From positions 40,161-104,160 of the forward strand of contig JAKUNG010000016.1 in assembly GCA_022452285.1 (NCBI GenBank): a DNA stretch of 64,000 nucleotides. Direction: 5' to 3'. Each line of letters opens with the position of its first letter. Position 1 is the stretch's first letter. Shown here in pieces: positions 29,983 through 39,445 of the stretch. The stretch comes from Terriglobia bacterium (GTDB lineage Bacteria; Acidobacteriota; Terriglobia; Versatilivoradales; Versatilivoraceae). The notes below the pieces were generated by a model. That model was given only the letters and a program-made list of their open reading frames with translations. It searched no databases and was not told the origin of the DNA. The position numbers were made by a program, and so were the translations under genes.

Positions 29983-32900
29983 TTAATTTAACTGGACTGC
30001 CACCAGTTTAGAAATTCCAGCTTCCTGCATAGTAACACCAAAAAGTGTATCTGCTATTTCCATTGTAAGTTTATTATGAGTGATAACTAGAAACTGAGTT
30101 TCACTACTCATAGATTTGATCTTTTGTAAGTAACGTCCCAAGTTAACATCATCCAAAGGAGCGTCGACTTCATCTAGAACACAGAAAGGACTGGGCTGAA
30201 ACTCGAAAATAGCTAATAGCAGGCTTATAGCAGTCAATGCTTTTTCACCGCCTGAAAGCAAAAGTACATTTTGTAGTTTTTTCCCCGGAGGCTGAGCTAT
30301 GATTTCGATGCCTGAACCTAATAGATCTTGTTGATCAAGTAGCTTCATTTCACCACGGCCTCCTCCAAAAAGGTCTTGAAATCTTTCTTGAAAATTTAGA
30401 TTTATAGCCTCAAAAGCTTTTTGAAACTGTTTGGACGAAACTTGATCAATCTCAGCTATGGCAGCATTAGTGTTGTCGATAGATTCCATTAGATCCTGTC
30501 TTTGATGACTTAAGAAATCAAAACGCTTTTCAGATTCTTGAAACTCTTCAAGAGCCATCATATTAACAGGACCTATTGAATCTAATCGATTTCTGAGTTC
30601 TTCATACTGTTGTTCGAGTTGGACAAAAGATGCTTCGTCAATGGGGTCAACATTAGAGTCAACAATAGACTCTAATGTTGACCCCAATTCTTTTTTGCAG
30701 AGCTCTTTTAGATGGGATTGGTCAGAAACTAGTTTTGCTCTATCAATTTCAATCTGTGTTTTCTTGCTTTGAATTTCTTCAAGTTCAACTCGCCAGTGCT
30801 GGAGGGCCTCGCCTAATTCAACTTGAAGCTTTCGGATTTGTTCAGTTTCATGCTCTTTAGTGCGAATTTCGGATTCAAGCGAGGCTTGACGGACTCCGAG
30901 ATTAAATAATATTTCCTTTATCTGATTAATGGAGGATTGAATTTCTACTTTTTGTTTTGCCCAATCTTTTTGTTGACTCTTGAGTCTAGCACTGCGTTGG
31001 TGACAGGTTTGAAGACTCTCCTTTAGTCTGTTTAAGTCATTTTCAGAAGCGGTTTTTCGTTCACGGCAAGCAGATAGTTCTGAACGGACTTCACTTAATT
31101 GGTGAGAACTATGGAATATTTTTTGTCTCAAAAGGCGGAAATTATTTTGTTTTAAGTTTAAATTTTGGTCAATCTCAACTTTCCTAGCTGTTGCTTCATT
31201 AATTTTGGATCTGAAATTAATTAGTTGCAGATTGAGGGTTGAGACTTCCTCTCTAATTTTTGATAATTCTGAAGCGGAGGATTCATCATGTTGTTCAATG
31301 TTATTTAGCTCATTTTGGAGATGATGAAGTTGATGATCAGAGCTAATTAACGTCTTATCCAAATCTAGAGCTACTTGGTTTAACTGACTAAGTTTTTTTC
31401 CTTCAACCTCTTCAGAATCTCCAAGAGTTTTAGTTTTTTGCTCGAGGCTTCTTAATTCTTTTTGCGTTAACCCTACTTCACGATCAAGGTCTCTTATCTC
31501 ACGTTTTAGAGAGAGGTGTCCACTAGAGGTTGTGCCTCCTCCTGAGATAATATGATTACGAATGACTTCACCCTGTGGCGTTAAAATAGTTAACTGAGGA
31601 TAAGTTTGAGAAATGTTAATTGCTATTTCGTAGCTAGGGGCAATCACACTATGAAAAAATTGCGGCAAGACTGCTCTTAGTTTATGTTTGTTCTCACTAG
31701 ATAATTGCACAATCCCACTAACTGGAATTAAACGTGGGTCATTTTGGGCCAATTGTCTAACTATATGTTCTATTTCATCGAACTCCTCGTTGTTTTGTTT
31801 TTGTGACTGGATTAGGAAAGTTGCACGCCCAGCACTATTTTCCTGTAAGATTTGAATTCCATCATGGGCTGTTGAAGCTGAATCGACCAAAAGATATTCA
31901 AGTTCCTGTTTTAAGAATTCTTCTACTACCACCTCATAGGTTGGATCTACTTCAATAAGATCAGCTAAGATTCCTTGTGTTTGGAATGATGTGCCTTCAA
32001 ACTTATTCACAGCTGAGAGTAAGAACTTAACTGATTCAGTACTGTAGGCATGATGAGCTGCAAGCTCTTTTAATGACTGGAGTCGGTGACTTTGAGCAAT
32101 TGTTTCCTCTCGTTTTTGAGTTAGTTGCTGTTGAACCTTCTCTCGTTGTATTTTGATTTTACTTAACCCAATAGTTTGTTCCTCAATTTTGTTCTTTAAA
32201 TCAATTAATTGGTTTTTTTCATTTTCATGTTTGTTCGATGCAAAATCATGAGATGAGGCTAGATCCTTTTTATTTGCAGCAACCTGTTGGCGCTCATCTT
32301 CCAAACGAGAGATCTGTTTAGAAAGTTGTTTTTCAAATTCATTCAACTGGGTTGTTTGACTATGAAGGTCACCAATTTCAGTCATTAAATTTAACTGCTC
32401 AGAACGCATCAAATCACAAGCTGTTTCTGATTCTTCTAATTCATCCTGCTGTTCTTGATATTCTTTGATCTGGGAATTGTGCTTTTCTTCTAAGCTTTTA
32501 AATTGTTCGACCACTTCTTTGAGCAGAAGTTCCTTTTGAGTTATTTCAACCTTAAAGTCCTCTTCCTGGGAAGATAATTGAGTTAGTTCATCTGTATTTT
32601 CCTGAGACCGCACTCCAAGTTGTTTGACTTGTTCTTGCTGATAATGGATTTTTTGTCTAGAAGTTTCAGTTTCCAGATGGGAATCTGAAAGAAGTTGTTT
32701 TTGCTCTTTTAACTCGTTCTCCAAGTGAAAAATTGTGTCATTGCCTTTTCTGAAATTATCCTCTTCTGTTTGAACAAATTGGCGCTTTGTGTCTACCTGG
32801 ATTTGGATCTCTTTGAATTGTTGGGCATATTTTTCGAGTTTCTCTAGTAGTTTTTGATTTCTAGCAGAAAAAAGATTTTTGGAGACCTCGTTCATATTAT

Positions 32901-33723
32901 CTCCCAATTTTCGATAACGCCGTGCTTTAGCAGCCTGACGTTTTAAGGAGTTAAGTTGGCGAGATACTTCCTCAATAATATCGTTAACTCGAAACAGATT
33001 TTCTTTGGCTAGTCCTAACCTAGACTCTGCTAGCTTACGTTTGACCTTAAATTTCGTTATACCGGCAGCCTCTTCAATGATAGCTCGTCTATCTGCTGGT
33101 TTCGAACTCAGGATAAGTCCAATTCGGTCTTGTTCAATAATAGCGTAAGAATCTGGTCCTAGCCCTGTTCCTAAGAAAACTTCTTGGATGTCTCGCAATC
33201 GAACTTGGCGACCATTAAGACGATATTTGCTTTCACCTGACCGAAAAAGACGTCGAGAAACTACAACCTCCTCCGATTGTGTTCTGGAGTTGTTTTGTTT
33301 TTTATTGTTGTTTTTTGACAAGCTAGCCTTGTTTTCGGCTAAATTGGTTAGTTGTTGAACACTATTTTCAGGGTCATCTAAATCTGATTCTGAAGTCTGA
33401 TTAGAATGTATTTTAGAAGATGAGAGATCAAGAGTAGAATTACTCGAAGAGAATGCTGGATCAATTAATGTGATAGAAACTTCTGCAAGTCCTAAGGGAA
33501 GCCTTGACCGAGTTCCATTAAAGATTACATCCTCCATTCGACTACCGCGCAAAGACTTTGCACTTTGTTCGCCAAGAACCCAGCTAATTGCATCTGAAAT
33601 ATTACTTTTTCCACAACCATTTGGTCCTACAATGGCAGCAACTCCAGATCCATCAAAAGACAGTTCGAGTTTATCTGCAAAAGATTTAAATCCTTGGATT
33701 TGGATTCGCTTCAGTTTTAACAA
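29983..33723 (-). CDS. smc: Chromosome segregation ATPase SMC
   Basis: A 1246-residue condensin subunit. Walker A GPNGCGKSNI is at about 33-42; long coiled coils run about 180-510 and 680-1020; the hinge is about 530-650 (with GRATFLIQ and the flexible Gly-rich ISGGGTTSSG after it); the signature motif LLSGGEKALTAISLLLAIF and Walker B FCVLDEVDAPLDD are near the C-terminus. With ScpAB it compacts and untangles sister chromosomes. Between ITLIDP and EEVVVSRRLF (about 88-152) there is a Ser/Asn/Lys-rich insert about 50 residues longer than usual. Start TTG gives the canonical MLKLKRIQIQGFKSFAD. Confidence 0.96.
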   Translation of the reverse strand: MLKLKRIQIQGFKSFADKLELSFDGSGVAAIVGPNGCGKSNISDAISWVLGEQSAKSLRGSRMEDVIFNGTRSRLPLGLAEVSITLIDPAFSSSNSTLDLSSSKIHSNQTSESDLDDPENSVQQLTNLAENKASLSKNNNKKQNNSRTQSEEVVVSRRLFRSGESKYRLNGRQVRLRDIQEVFLGTGLGPDSYAIIEQDRIGLILSSKPADRRAIIEEAAGITKFKVKRKLAESRLGLAKENLFRVNDIIEEVSRQLNSLKRQAAKARRYRKLGDNMNEVSKNLFSARNQKLLEKLEKYAQQFKEIQIQVDTKRQFVQTEEDNFRKGNDTIFHLENELKEQKQLLSDSHLETETSRQKIHYQQEQVKQLGVRSQENTDELTQLSSQEEDFKVEITQKELLLKEVVEQFKSLEEKHNSQIKEYQEQQDELEESETACDLMRSEQLNLMTEIGDLHSQTTQLNEFEKQLSKQISRLEDERQQVAANKKDLASSHDFASNKHENEKNQLIDLKNKIEEQTIGLSKIKIQREKVQQQLTQKREETIAQSHRLQSLKELAAHHAYSTESVKFLLSAVNKFEGTSFQTQGILADLIEVDPTYEVVVEEFLKQELEYLLVDSASTAHDGIQILQENSAGRATFLIQSQKQNNEEFDEIEHIVRQLAQNDPRLIPVSGIVQLSSENKHKLRAVLPQFFHSVIAPSYEIAINISQTYPQLTILTPQGEVIRNHIISGGGTTSSGHLSLKREIRDLDREVGLTQKELRSLEQKTKTLGDSEEVEGKKLSQLNQVALDLDKTLISSDHQLHHLQNELNNIEQHDESSASELSKIREEVSTLNLQLINFRSKINEATARKVEIDQNLNLKQNNFRLLRQKIFHSSHQLSEVRSELSACRERKTASENDLNRLKESLQTCHQRSARLKSQQKDWAKQKVEIQSSINQIKEILFNLGVRQASLESEIRTKEHETEQIRKLQVELGEALQHWRVELEEIQSKKTQIEIDRAKLVSDQSHLKELCKKELGSTLESIVDSNVDPIDEASFVQLEQQYEELRNRLDSIGPVNMMALEEFQESEKRFDFLSHQRQDLMESIDNTNAAIAEIDQVSSKQFQKAFEAINLNFQERFQDLFGGGRGEMKLLDQQDLLGSGIEIIAQPPGKKLQNVLLLSGGEKALTAISLLLAIFEFQPSPFCVLDEVDAPLDDVNLGRYLQKIKSMSSETQFLVITHNKLTMEIADTLFGVTMQEAGISKLVAVQLN
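30642..30686. repeat. Perfect 19-bp inverted repeat within smc
   Basis: Left arm 30642-30660 (core GGGGTCAACATTAGAGTC), 7-nt loop 30661-30667, right arm 30668-30686, exact reverse complement over 19 bases. It lies inside the C-terminal coiled-coil coding part and would form a strong cruciform or mRNA hairpin. Confidence 0.97.
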
Positions 33724-34051
33724 AAGGAAGGCACCCTATAAAGTTTGCAATAGCAAAAATTGTAAAACTGGGTTGTTTGCAGGTAAGCTAAAGTGTTGAG
33801 GCATTACCTAGTATCAGTTTTATTCAGATGGGCAAGTAATTCCAAAAGTAGATCAACACCTTTGCATTCAGAACTGCAAAAGACAAATTTAACATGGATT
33901 TAAGACAAGTGTAAAGAACGATAGATACAATCGGGGTATATTGACTTGTCAATTAACAGCAGTCTATTCTATTTTTAACTTTGTGACTGATGGTGTACGC
34001 TGAAAGATGAAACTTTGATAATTTCTAAGGGCTGAGTTAAGGTTGCTGGAT
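33724..34051. promoter_or_regulatory. smc/cysS divergent intergenic region with a cysS promoter
   Basis: TTGACT at 33941-33946, an 18-nt spacer and TATTCT at 33965-33970 point to cysS, with a leader of about 75 nt. No promoter as clear was seen for smc. I saw no terminator, tRNA or repeat here. Confidence 0.5.
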
Positions 34052-35443
34052 ATGCTAAAACTCTCTAATACTTTATCTGGAAAACTTGAACCATTTAAAT
34101 CGATAAAATTAAATCAGGTCAGTATGTATACTTGCGGACCCACGGTGTACGCTCATGTTCACATTGGCAATCTCAGAACCTTCATCTTTCAAGATGTCCT
34201 TAAACGATTTTTAAGATACAAGGGGTTCAAAGTTTTTCAAATAATGAATATAACAGACGTTGATGACAAAACTATTCGAGATTCTGGAGCTCATAATATA
34301 AAAGATCTTAGAAAATTTACGGATCGTTATACTCAAGCTTTCTTTGAGGATTGCCAAAAGCTTGGTATTGACAAGCCAGATCATGCTGTGCACGCTACCG
34401 ATCATATCGAAGATATGGTTAAATTGATTCAAAAACTTCAGTCTAAGGGATTTACCTATGAGAAAGATGGATCTACATATTTCAAGATTGCTGCCTTTCC
34501 AAACTATGGCAAGTTAGCCAAGCTTGATTTTGAGGGTATTCAGATAGGAGCTAGAGTTGATTTAGACGAATATGAAAAGCAAGATGCTAGGGATTTTGTT
34601 CTGTGGAAAGCCCCTAAGAAAGGGGAACCAAGATGGGAAACTCCCCTAGGTCCTGGACGGCCAGGGTGGCATATAGAATGTTCTGCCATGAGTATGAAAT
34701 ATCTTGGAGAAACTTTTGATATTCATTGTGGTGCAGTAGATTTGATCTTTCCTCATCACGAGAACGAAATTGCCCAGAGTGAAGCTAGCTCAGGGAAACC
34801 ATTTGTTCACTTTTGGATTCATGGAGAGCATTTGATCGTTGATGGGGAAAAGATGTCCAAATCAAAAGGGAACTTTTTTACATTACGGAATCTTTTAGAC
34901 AAAGGAATTGATCCATGGGTGGTACGTTACGTTTTACAAAGTGTCCCTTATAAAAGTCAGCTTAATTTTACTATGAATGCAGTGAAGCAAGCTGAGACTT
35001 CTTTAAAGCGGTTACGAGACTTCAAGCAGAGAGTTAAAACCCAACCTTTAGATTCAGGTAAGAGTTTGAAGGTCCAAAAAGGTTGCCAAACGATGTTGCA
35101 AAATTTTGAAAATGCTATGAATAAAGATCTCAATACTGCACAGGCCCTAGCAGCTGTTTTTGATTGGGTTAGAGAAGTCAATACTGATATCACAGATGGC
35201 ATTGTTAAAGCGGATGATCGTTGCCTAATACTTGGCACTTTAGACAAGCTCAATGAAGTTCTTGTCTTGTGGGAATCAGAAGAGGTTTTTTTAGATCCCC
35301 AGATTCAGCAATTAATTGATCAACGTATTCAAGCTAGAAAATCAAAAGACTTTATTTTGGCTGACAAAATTCGGGATGAAATTTTTAACAGAGGGTACAT
35401 TATTGAAGATACTAGGGAAGGTATGAGATGGAAAAAGCGATAA
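34052..35443 (+). CDS. cysS: Cysteinyl-tRNA synthetase
   Basis: About 463 residues, class I. CGPTVYAHVHIGNLRTF holds the first zinc Cys and the HIGH-equivalent; the other zinc ligands are in GWHIECSAMS and HHENEIAQSEA; KMSKS is GEKMSKSKGNFFT (about 265). The start ATG at 34052 has AAGG nine bases upstream and is preferred over TTG 34043. It is upstream of the selenoprotein genes, but canonical Cys charging is unrelated to Sec insertion. Confidence 0.97.
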   Translation: MLKLSNTLSGKLEPFKSIKLNQVSMYTCGPTVYAHVHIGNLRTFIFQDVLKRFLRYKGFKVFQIMNITDVDDKTIRDSGAHNIKDLRKFTDRYTQAFFEDCQKLGIDKPDHAVHATDHIEDMVKLIQKLQSKGFTYEKDGSTYFKIAAFPNYGKLAKLDFEGIQIGARVDLDEYEKQDARDFVLWKAPKKGEPRWETPLGPGRPGWHIECSAMSMKYLGETFDIHCGAVDLIFPHHENEIAQSEASSGKPFVHFWIHGEHLIVDGEKMSKSKGNFFTLRNLLDKGIDPWVVRYVLQSVPYKSQLNFTMNAVKQAETSLKRLRDFKQRVKTQPLDSGKSLKVQKGCQTMLQNFENAMNKDLNTAQALAAVFDWVREVNTDITDGIVKADDRCLILGTLDKLNEVLVLWESEEVFLDPQIQQLIDQRIQARKSKDFILADKIRDEIFNRGYIIEDTREGMRWKKR

Positions 35444-35543
35444 ACTAGTATGTTATTTTTGGGTTTTGATCTTTTTGGTTGAGGGTTCTTTATTAATAGA
35501 AAAGAGAACCTTCAGACCAGAAGCTTTTCAAAGGGAGGTAGTT

Positions 35544-37445
35544 ATGGTGTGGAAACAAGGAGATCGATTAACCCGTCCTCTTGTGAGAAAACATGGTTCT
35601 TTAGTGCCAGTCAGCTGGAATGAAGCTCTTGACCAAACTACTCAATATTTTCGAAAGGTAATAAAAGAAAAGGGACCTGGAGCTTTTGGAATGTTTAGTT
35701 GTTCCAAGGCTACTAATGAACTGAATTTTGTTGCTCAGAAGTTTGCTCGAACTGTCATTGGAACTAATAATATTGATAGTTGTAACCGTACTTGACATGC
35801 TCCAAGTGTAGCCGGTCTGGCTGCGGTCTTTGGAATGGGAGGCGGGACTAGTTCTTACCAGGAAATTGAAGACACTGAACTTGTCATTTTGTGGGGTTCA
35901 AATGCTCGAGAAACACATCCAATTTTTTTTCATCATATTTTGAAAGGTGTCAAACGCGGAGCCAAACTTGTAGTGGTAGACCCGCGTAGAACTAGCTCTG
36001 CCCAATGGGCTGACGAATGGCTAGGACTTAACGTTGGCAGTGATATCTCATTGGCAAATGCTGTTGCACGTGAGATTGTTGTTTCGGGCTTGGAGAATCG
36101 CAAGTTCATTAATCATGCTACAAGTGGATTTAACCAATACTGCAATTCGATAAAATCCTATACTTTGGAGCGAGCTGAGGAAGAAACTGGTGTTCCAAGA
36201 ACTGCTATTCAAAAATTAGCCAATAGTTATGCACAGTCTGAACGAGCACAATTGTGTTGGACACTAGGAATCACTGAACACCATAATGCTGTTGACAACG
36301 TTTTGGCATTAATCAATTTGTCACTATTAACTGGCCATGTGGGACGGTATGGTTCTGGTTTAAATCCTCTAAGAGGACAGAATAATGTTCAAGGGGGAGG
36401 GGACATGGGTGCTCTACCTGACCGACTACCTGGATTTCAGCATGTTGAAAATAATTTACTTCGGGCTAAATTTGAAAAAGCTTGGGAAGTCAGTATTCCT
36501 TCTAAAGGGGGTTTACACTTAAGTGGGATGTTTGATTCTATGGAAAAAAAAGAGCTTAAGGTACTGTATGTGATTGGTGAGAATCCTGTTAGCTCGGAAG
36601 CAGATCAAAATAAAGCCCAACGCCTTCTCAAAAGCTTAGACTGTTTAGTTGTACAGGATGTTCTGATGACTGAAACTGCAGCTATGGCTGATATTGTTCT
36701 TCCAGCCTCTGCTGGATGGTCTGAATCCGATGGAACTGTGACTAGTAGTGAGAGGAAAGTGCAGCGAGTTCGTCCTGCACTTGTTCCTCCTGATGGAGTC
36801 AGAGGTGACATTGAAATTTTGTTTGATCTTGCTCAGCGATTAGAAAATCAATGGGGTGACCCTAAGCCCGAGGTAATTTGGGATGAGCTTCGAAGTCTTA
36901 GTCCGATGCACCAAGGGATGAGTTATGATCGGCTGGAGTCTTCTGGAGGACTTCGGTGGCCTTGTTATAATGAATCCCATCCTGGTGAACTCTATCTCCA
37001 CAGTCGCCTTTGGCTGGATCCACTTATAGGCCCCCGTTGTCCCTTCAATTCAGTAGAATTTGAAGCACCAGTCGATCAACTTAGTGATTTTTATCCCATT
37101 CGTCTTACAACTGGTCGTCGTTTAGATTCTTATAATACAGGTGTTCAGACTAGAAGTTATCATTCACCTTTAAGACGGAGTGAATCTCTAGATCTTTGCC
37201 CAGAAGATGCTAAGCGTTATGGAGTAGTAGAAGGGGAAAAAGTAAAAGTGAGTTCTCGGCGTGGGTCTGTAATCGCACCTATTAGTTTTGATTCTGGACT
37301 TCGTCCTGGATTAGCTTTTATGACTCTACATTTCCCTGAAGAGGTTGCCACAAATCAATTGACTATTGATGCTGTAGATCCTAAGTCAGGTACGGCAGAG
37401 TTTAAGGCTAGTGCAATTCGTATTGACAAAATTGATTCCCTATAG
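35544..37445 (+). CDS. Formate dehydrogenase catalytic domain subunit, selenocysteine-containing
   Basis: A 633-residue molybdopterin-oxidoreductase polypeptide that reads through an in-frame TGA at 35793-35795 (Sec at residue 84: NRT-U-HAPSVAGL). The His after Sec is the conserved catalytic partner. It has the bis-MGD-binding domains: VILWGSNARETHPI, VVVDPRRT, LLTGHVGRYGSGLNPLRGQNN, VIGENPVSSEAD, LTTGRRLDSYNTG and the C-terminal LHFPE region. It begins at MVWKQGDRLTRPL, exactly where other FdhA proteins end their Fe-S domain, so the Mo-proximal [4Fe-4S] domain is missing here and is found in the gene at 39446. SD AAGGGAGG is just upstream of ATG 35544. Together with 37499 and 39446 it should oxidise formate with NAD+ in the cytosol. 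It would be misread as two genes without recoding. Confidence 0.92.
35793..35824 (+). promoter_or_regulatory. Sec UGA with bacterial SECIS hairpin in the soluble FDH gene
   Basis: After TGA (35793-35795) come 18 bases to the apical loop GGTCT (35814-35818). The stem is GTAGCC (35808-35813) with GGCTGC (35819-35824), one G-U pair. The loop GGUCU and the 18-nt spacing are the same as in E. coli fdhF as I remember it. SelB should bind here. Confidence 0.93.
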
Positions 37446-37498
37446 GTTATCTATAACTAAAATTTTAAAAAGATTTAGGTTTTTTTAGGAGATTTATC

Positions 37499-39379
37499 TT
37501 GGACCTTCACTTTCTTAATGCTGTTCCCAACAAGGAAGAAAAAGATGCTGTAGATAGTTGTTTGAAAAAGCTTCAGTTAAGTTGGACAGTTGATCCAGAA
37601 AACGATGAAAAAGTAGGAAAAACTGCACTGCCAAAGAAAGATCCTTATTATGGCCGACATTTATTATTACCTGTTTTCCATGAGATCAACCTTCGAATAG
37701 GTTGGATTAGTCCTGGAGCTCTAAATTATACTTGCCAATTGTTAAGGGTGGCTCCCGCAGAAGCCTTTGGAGTTGCTGATTTTTACCACTTTTTTTCTAT
37801 GAAACCTAGAGCGCCAGTAATGATTCGTATCTGTGACGATTTAGCTTGTATGTTGAAAGGGGCTAAGGATCTCTGTCAAAATTTGGAAGATATTCTTGGT
37901 CCTACTAATTCTTTTTCAAGTGAGAAAAAACTTGCTTGGTCTAAAAGTTCCTGTCTTGGTTTTTGTGAACATGCTCCAGCTGCTTTAATTTCATCAGCTG
38001 GAAGGCAACCTTGGGAATATTCGATGGGAGAAATTACCACAAAGGTTGTTTTAGACCAGATTAACGAAAGAGGATCTGATAGTACAATCCAATCTGATTC
38101 TATCCCCATCAGAATTCCTCAGCAAAGTCAGTCAGATTTGCGAATTTTAGGACGAATTGGAAAAATGAATCCTAAGAGCATTGATGACCATATAAATCAT
38201 GGCGGTTATGACGCCTTAAAGAAAGCTATTGATGTAGGTTTTGAACACGTTATTAAGGAAGTGATTGACTCAAAGCTCGTTGGAAGAGGGGGAGCTGCTT
38301 TTCCAGCTGGAATAAAATGGGAATCAGTATTTCGTTCCAGTGCTAATGGGCAAAGGAGTTATTTAGTTTGTAATGCTGATGAGTCAGAACCAGGGACTTT
38401 TAAGGATAGGTTGATAATGGAAGGTGACCCCTTTCTTTTGATTGAATCAATGACTATTGCTGCATTGGCGACGGGATGTAAACAGGGATATATCTATATT
38501 CGAGCTGAATATCCTAAGGCTACTGACCATGTAATAAATGCTATCAAGGAATCTCAAAATCATGGTTTTCTTGGAAAAAAAATTCTTGGTCAGTCATTAG
38601 AATTTAATATTGAACTTCGTAGAGGTGCTGGAGCCTATATTTGTGGGGAAGAAACAGCGTTGTTTAATTCTATTGAAGGATACCGTGGTGAGCCTCGAAA
38701 TAAACCACCTTTTCCCACCGAGGCAGGACTATTTGGTCAACCCACCTTGGTAAATAATGTAGAAACTTTACTTAATATTCCCGGAATTATTTTAGAAGGG
38801 GGTCATCAATTTGCTTCTATCGGTACTTCAGAATCAACAGGAACCAAGCTTTTCTGTCTGGCTGGACATGTCCAGAATCCAGGTGTTTATGAAGTTCCAT
38901 TTGGAGTGAAGCTGAACGAAGTAATTGAATTAGCAGGAGGTGTGTCTGGTAGCGGCCATTTGCAAGCTGTTTTGTTAGGGGGAGCGGCCGGTACATTTCT
39001 TTCGAAAGAAGAATTGGATATCCCACTAACTTTTGAAGCCACTCGTAAGGTTGGTGCGACATTGGGGTCTGGTGCGATAACTCTTTTTGATGATACTGTT
39101 GATTTGTCAGAAGTTCTTTTACGAATTGCTAACTTTTTTAGGGATGAATCGTGTGGTCAGTGTGTTCCCTGTCGAATTGGAACAGTAAGACAGCAAGAAT
39201 CATTAGTTCGAATTTTTTGTGATAATTCTGAGAGCCCTTTGGATGGGGAAAAGCATCTACTGGAAGAGATAGGCAAAGTAATGAGTGATGCCTCAATTTG
39301 TGGGTTGGGACATACAGCTTCAAATGCCATCCAGTCAGCACTAGACAGATGGGAACTTTCTTCACAAAAAAATGAATAA
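37499..39379 (+). CDS. NuoE-NuoF fusion, NAD+-reducing subunit of the soluble formate dehydrogenase
   Basis: A 626-residue fusion. Residues about 60-200 are the thioredoxin-like NuoE domain with its [2Fe-2S] cysteines in CDDLACMLKG and SCLGFCEHAP. Residues about 215-600 are NuoF: GRGGAAFPAGIKW (FMN/NADH site), CNADESEPGTFKDR, RRGAGAYICGEETAL and the [4Fe-4S] motif CGQCVPCRIGT (near 560). In this setting the FMN passes electrons from the Mo centre to NAD+. Start TTG 37499 with AGGAG seven bases upstream. It lies between the two halves of the split alpha subunit. Confidence 0.93.
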   Translation: MDLHFLNAVPNKEEKDAVDSCLKKLQLSWTVDPENDEKVGKTALPKKDPYYGRHLLLPVFHEINLRIGWISPGALNYTCQLLRVAPAEAFGVADFYHFFSMKPRAPVMIRICDDLACMLKGAKDLCQNLEDILGPTNSFSSEKKLAWSKSSCLGFCEHAPAALISSAGRQPWEYSMGEITTKVVLDQINERGSDSTIQSDSIPIRIPQQSQSDLRILGRIGKMNPKSIDDHINHGGYDALKKAIDVGFEHVIKEVIDSKLVGRGGAAFPAGIKWESVFRSSANGQRSYLVCNADESEPGTFKDRLIMEGDPFLLIESMTIAALATGCKQGYIYIRAEYPKATDHVINAIKESQNHGFLGKKILGQSLEFNIELRRGAGAYICGEETALFNSIEGYRGEPRNKPPFPTEAGLFGQPTLVNNVETLLNIPGIILEGGHQFASIGTSESTGTKLFCLAGHVQNPGVYEVPFGVKLNEVIELAGGVSGSGHLQAVLLGGAAGTFLSKEELDIPLTFEATRKVGATLGSGAITLFDDTVDLSEVLLRIANFFRDESCGQCVPCRIGTVRQQESLVRIFCDNSESPLDGEKHLLEEIGKVMSDASICGLGHTASNAIQSALDRWELSSQKNE

Positions 39380-39445
39380 GGAATATGTACTAGTTTATTT
39401 AAATAATTTTCATCATTATAATGGTAAAGCCTATAATTTTAGTTT

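Noticed and set aside
35466..37445. Formate dehydrogenase read as a pseudogene or two separate genes because of TGA
   Set aside because: The frame continues in register after TGA with conserved HAPSVAGL and a SECIS at the correct place, so it is a selenocysteine codon.
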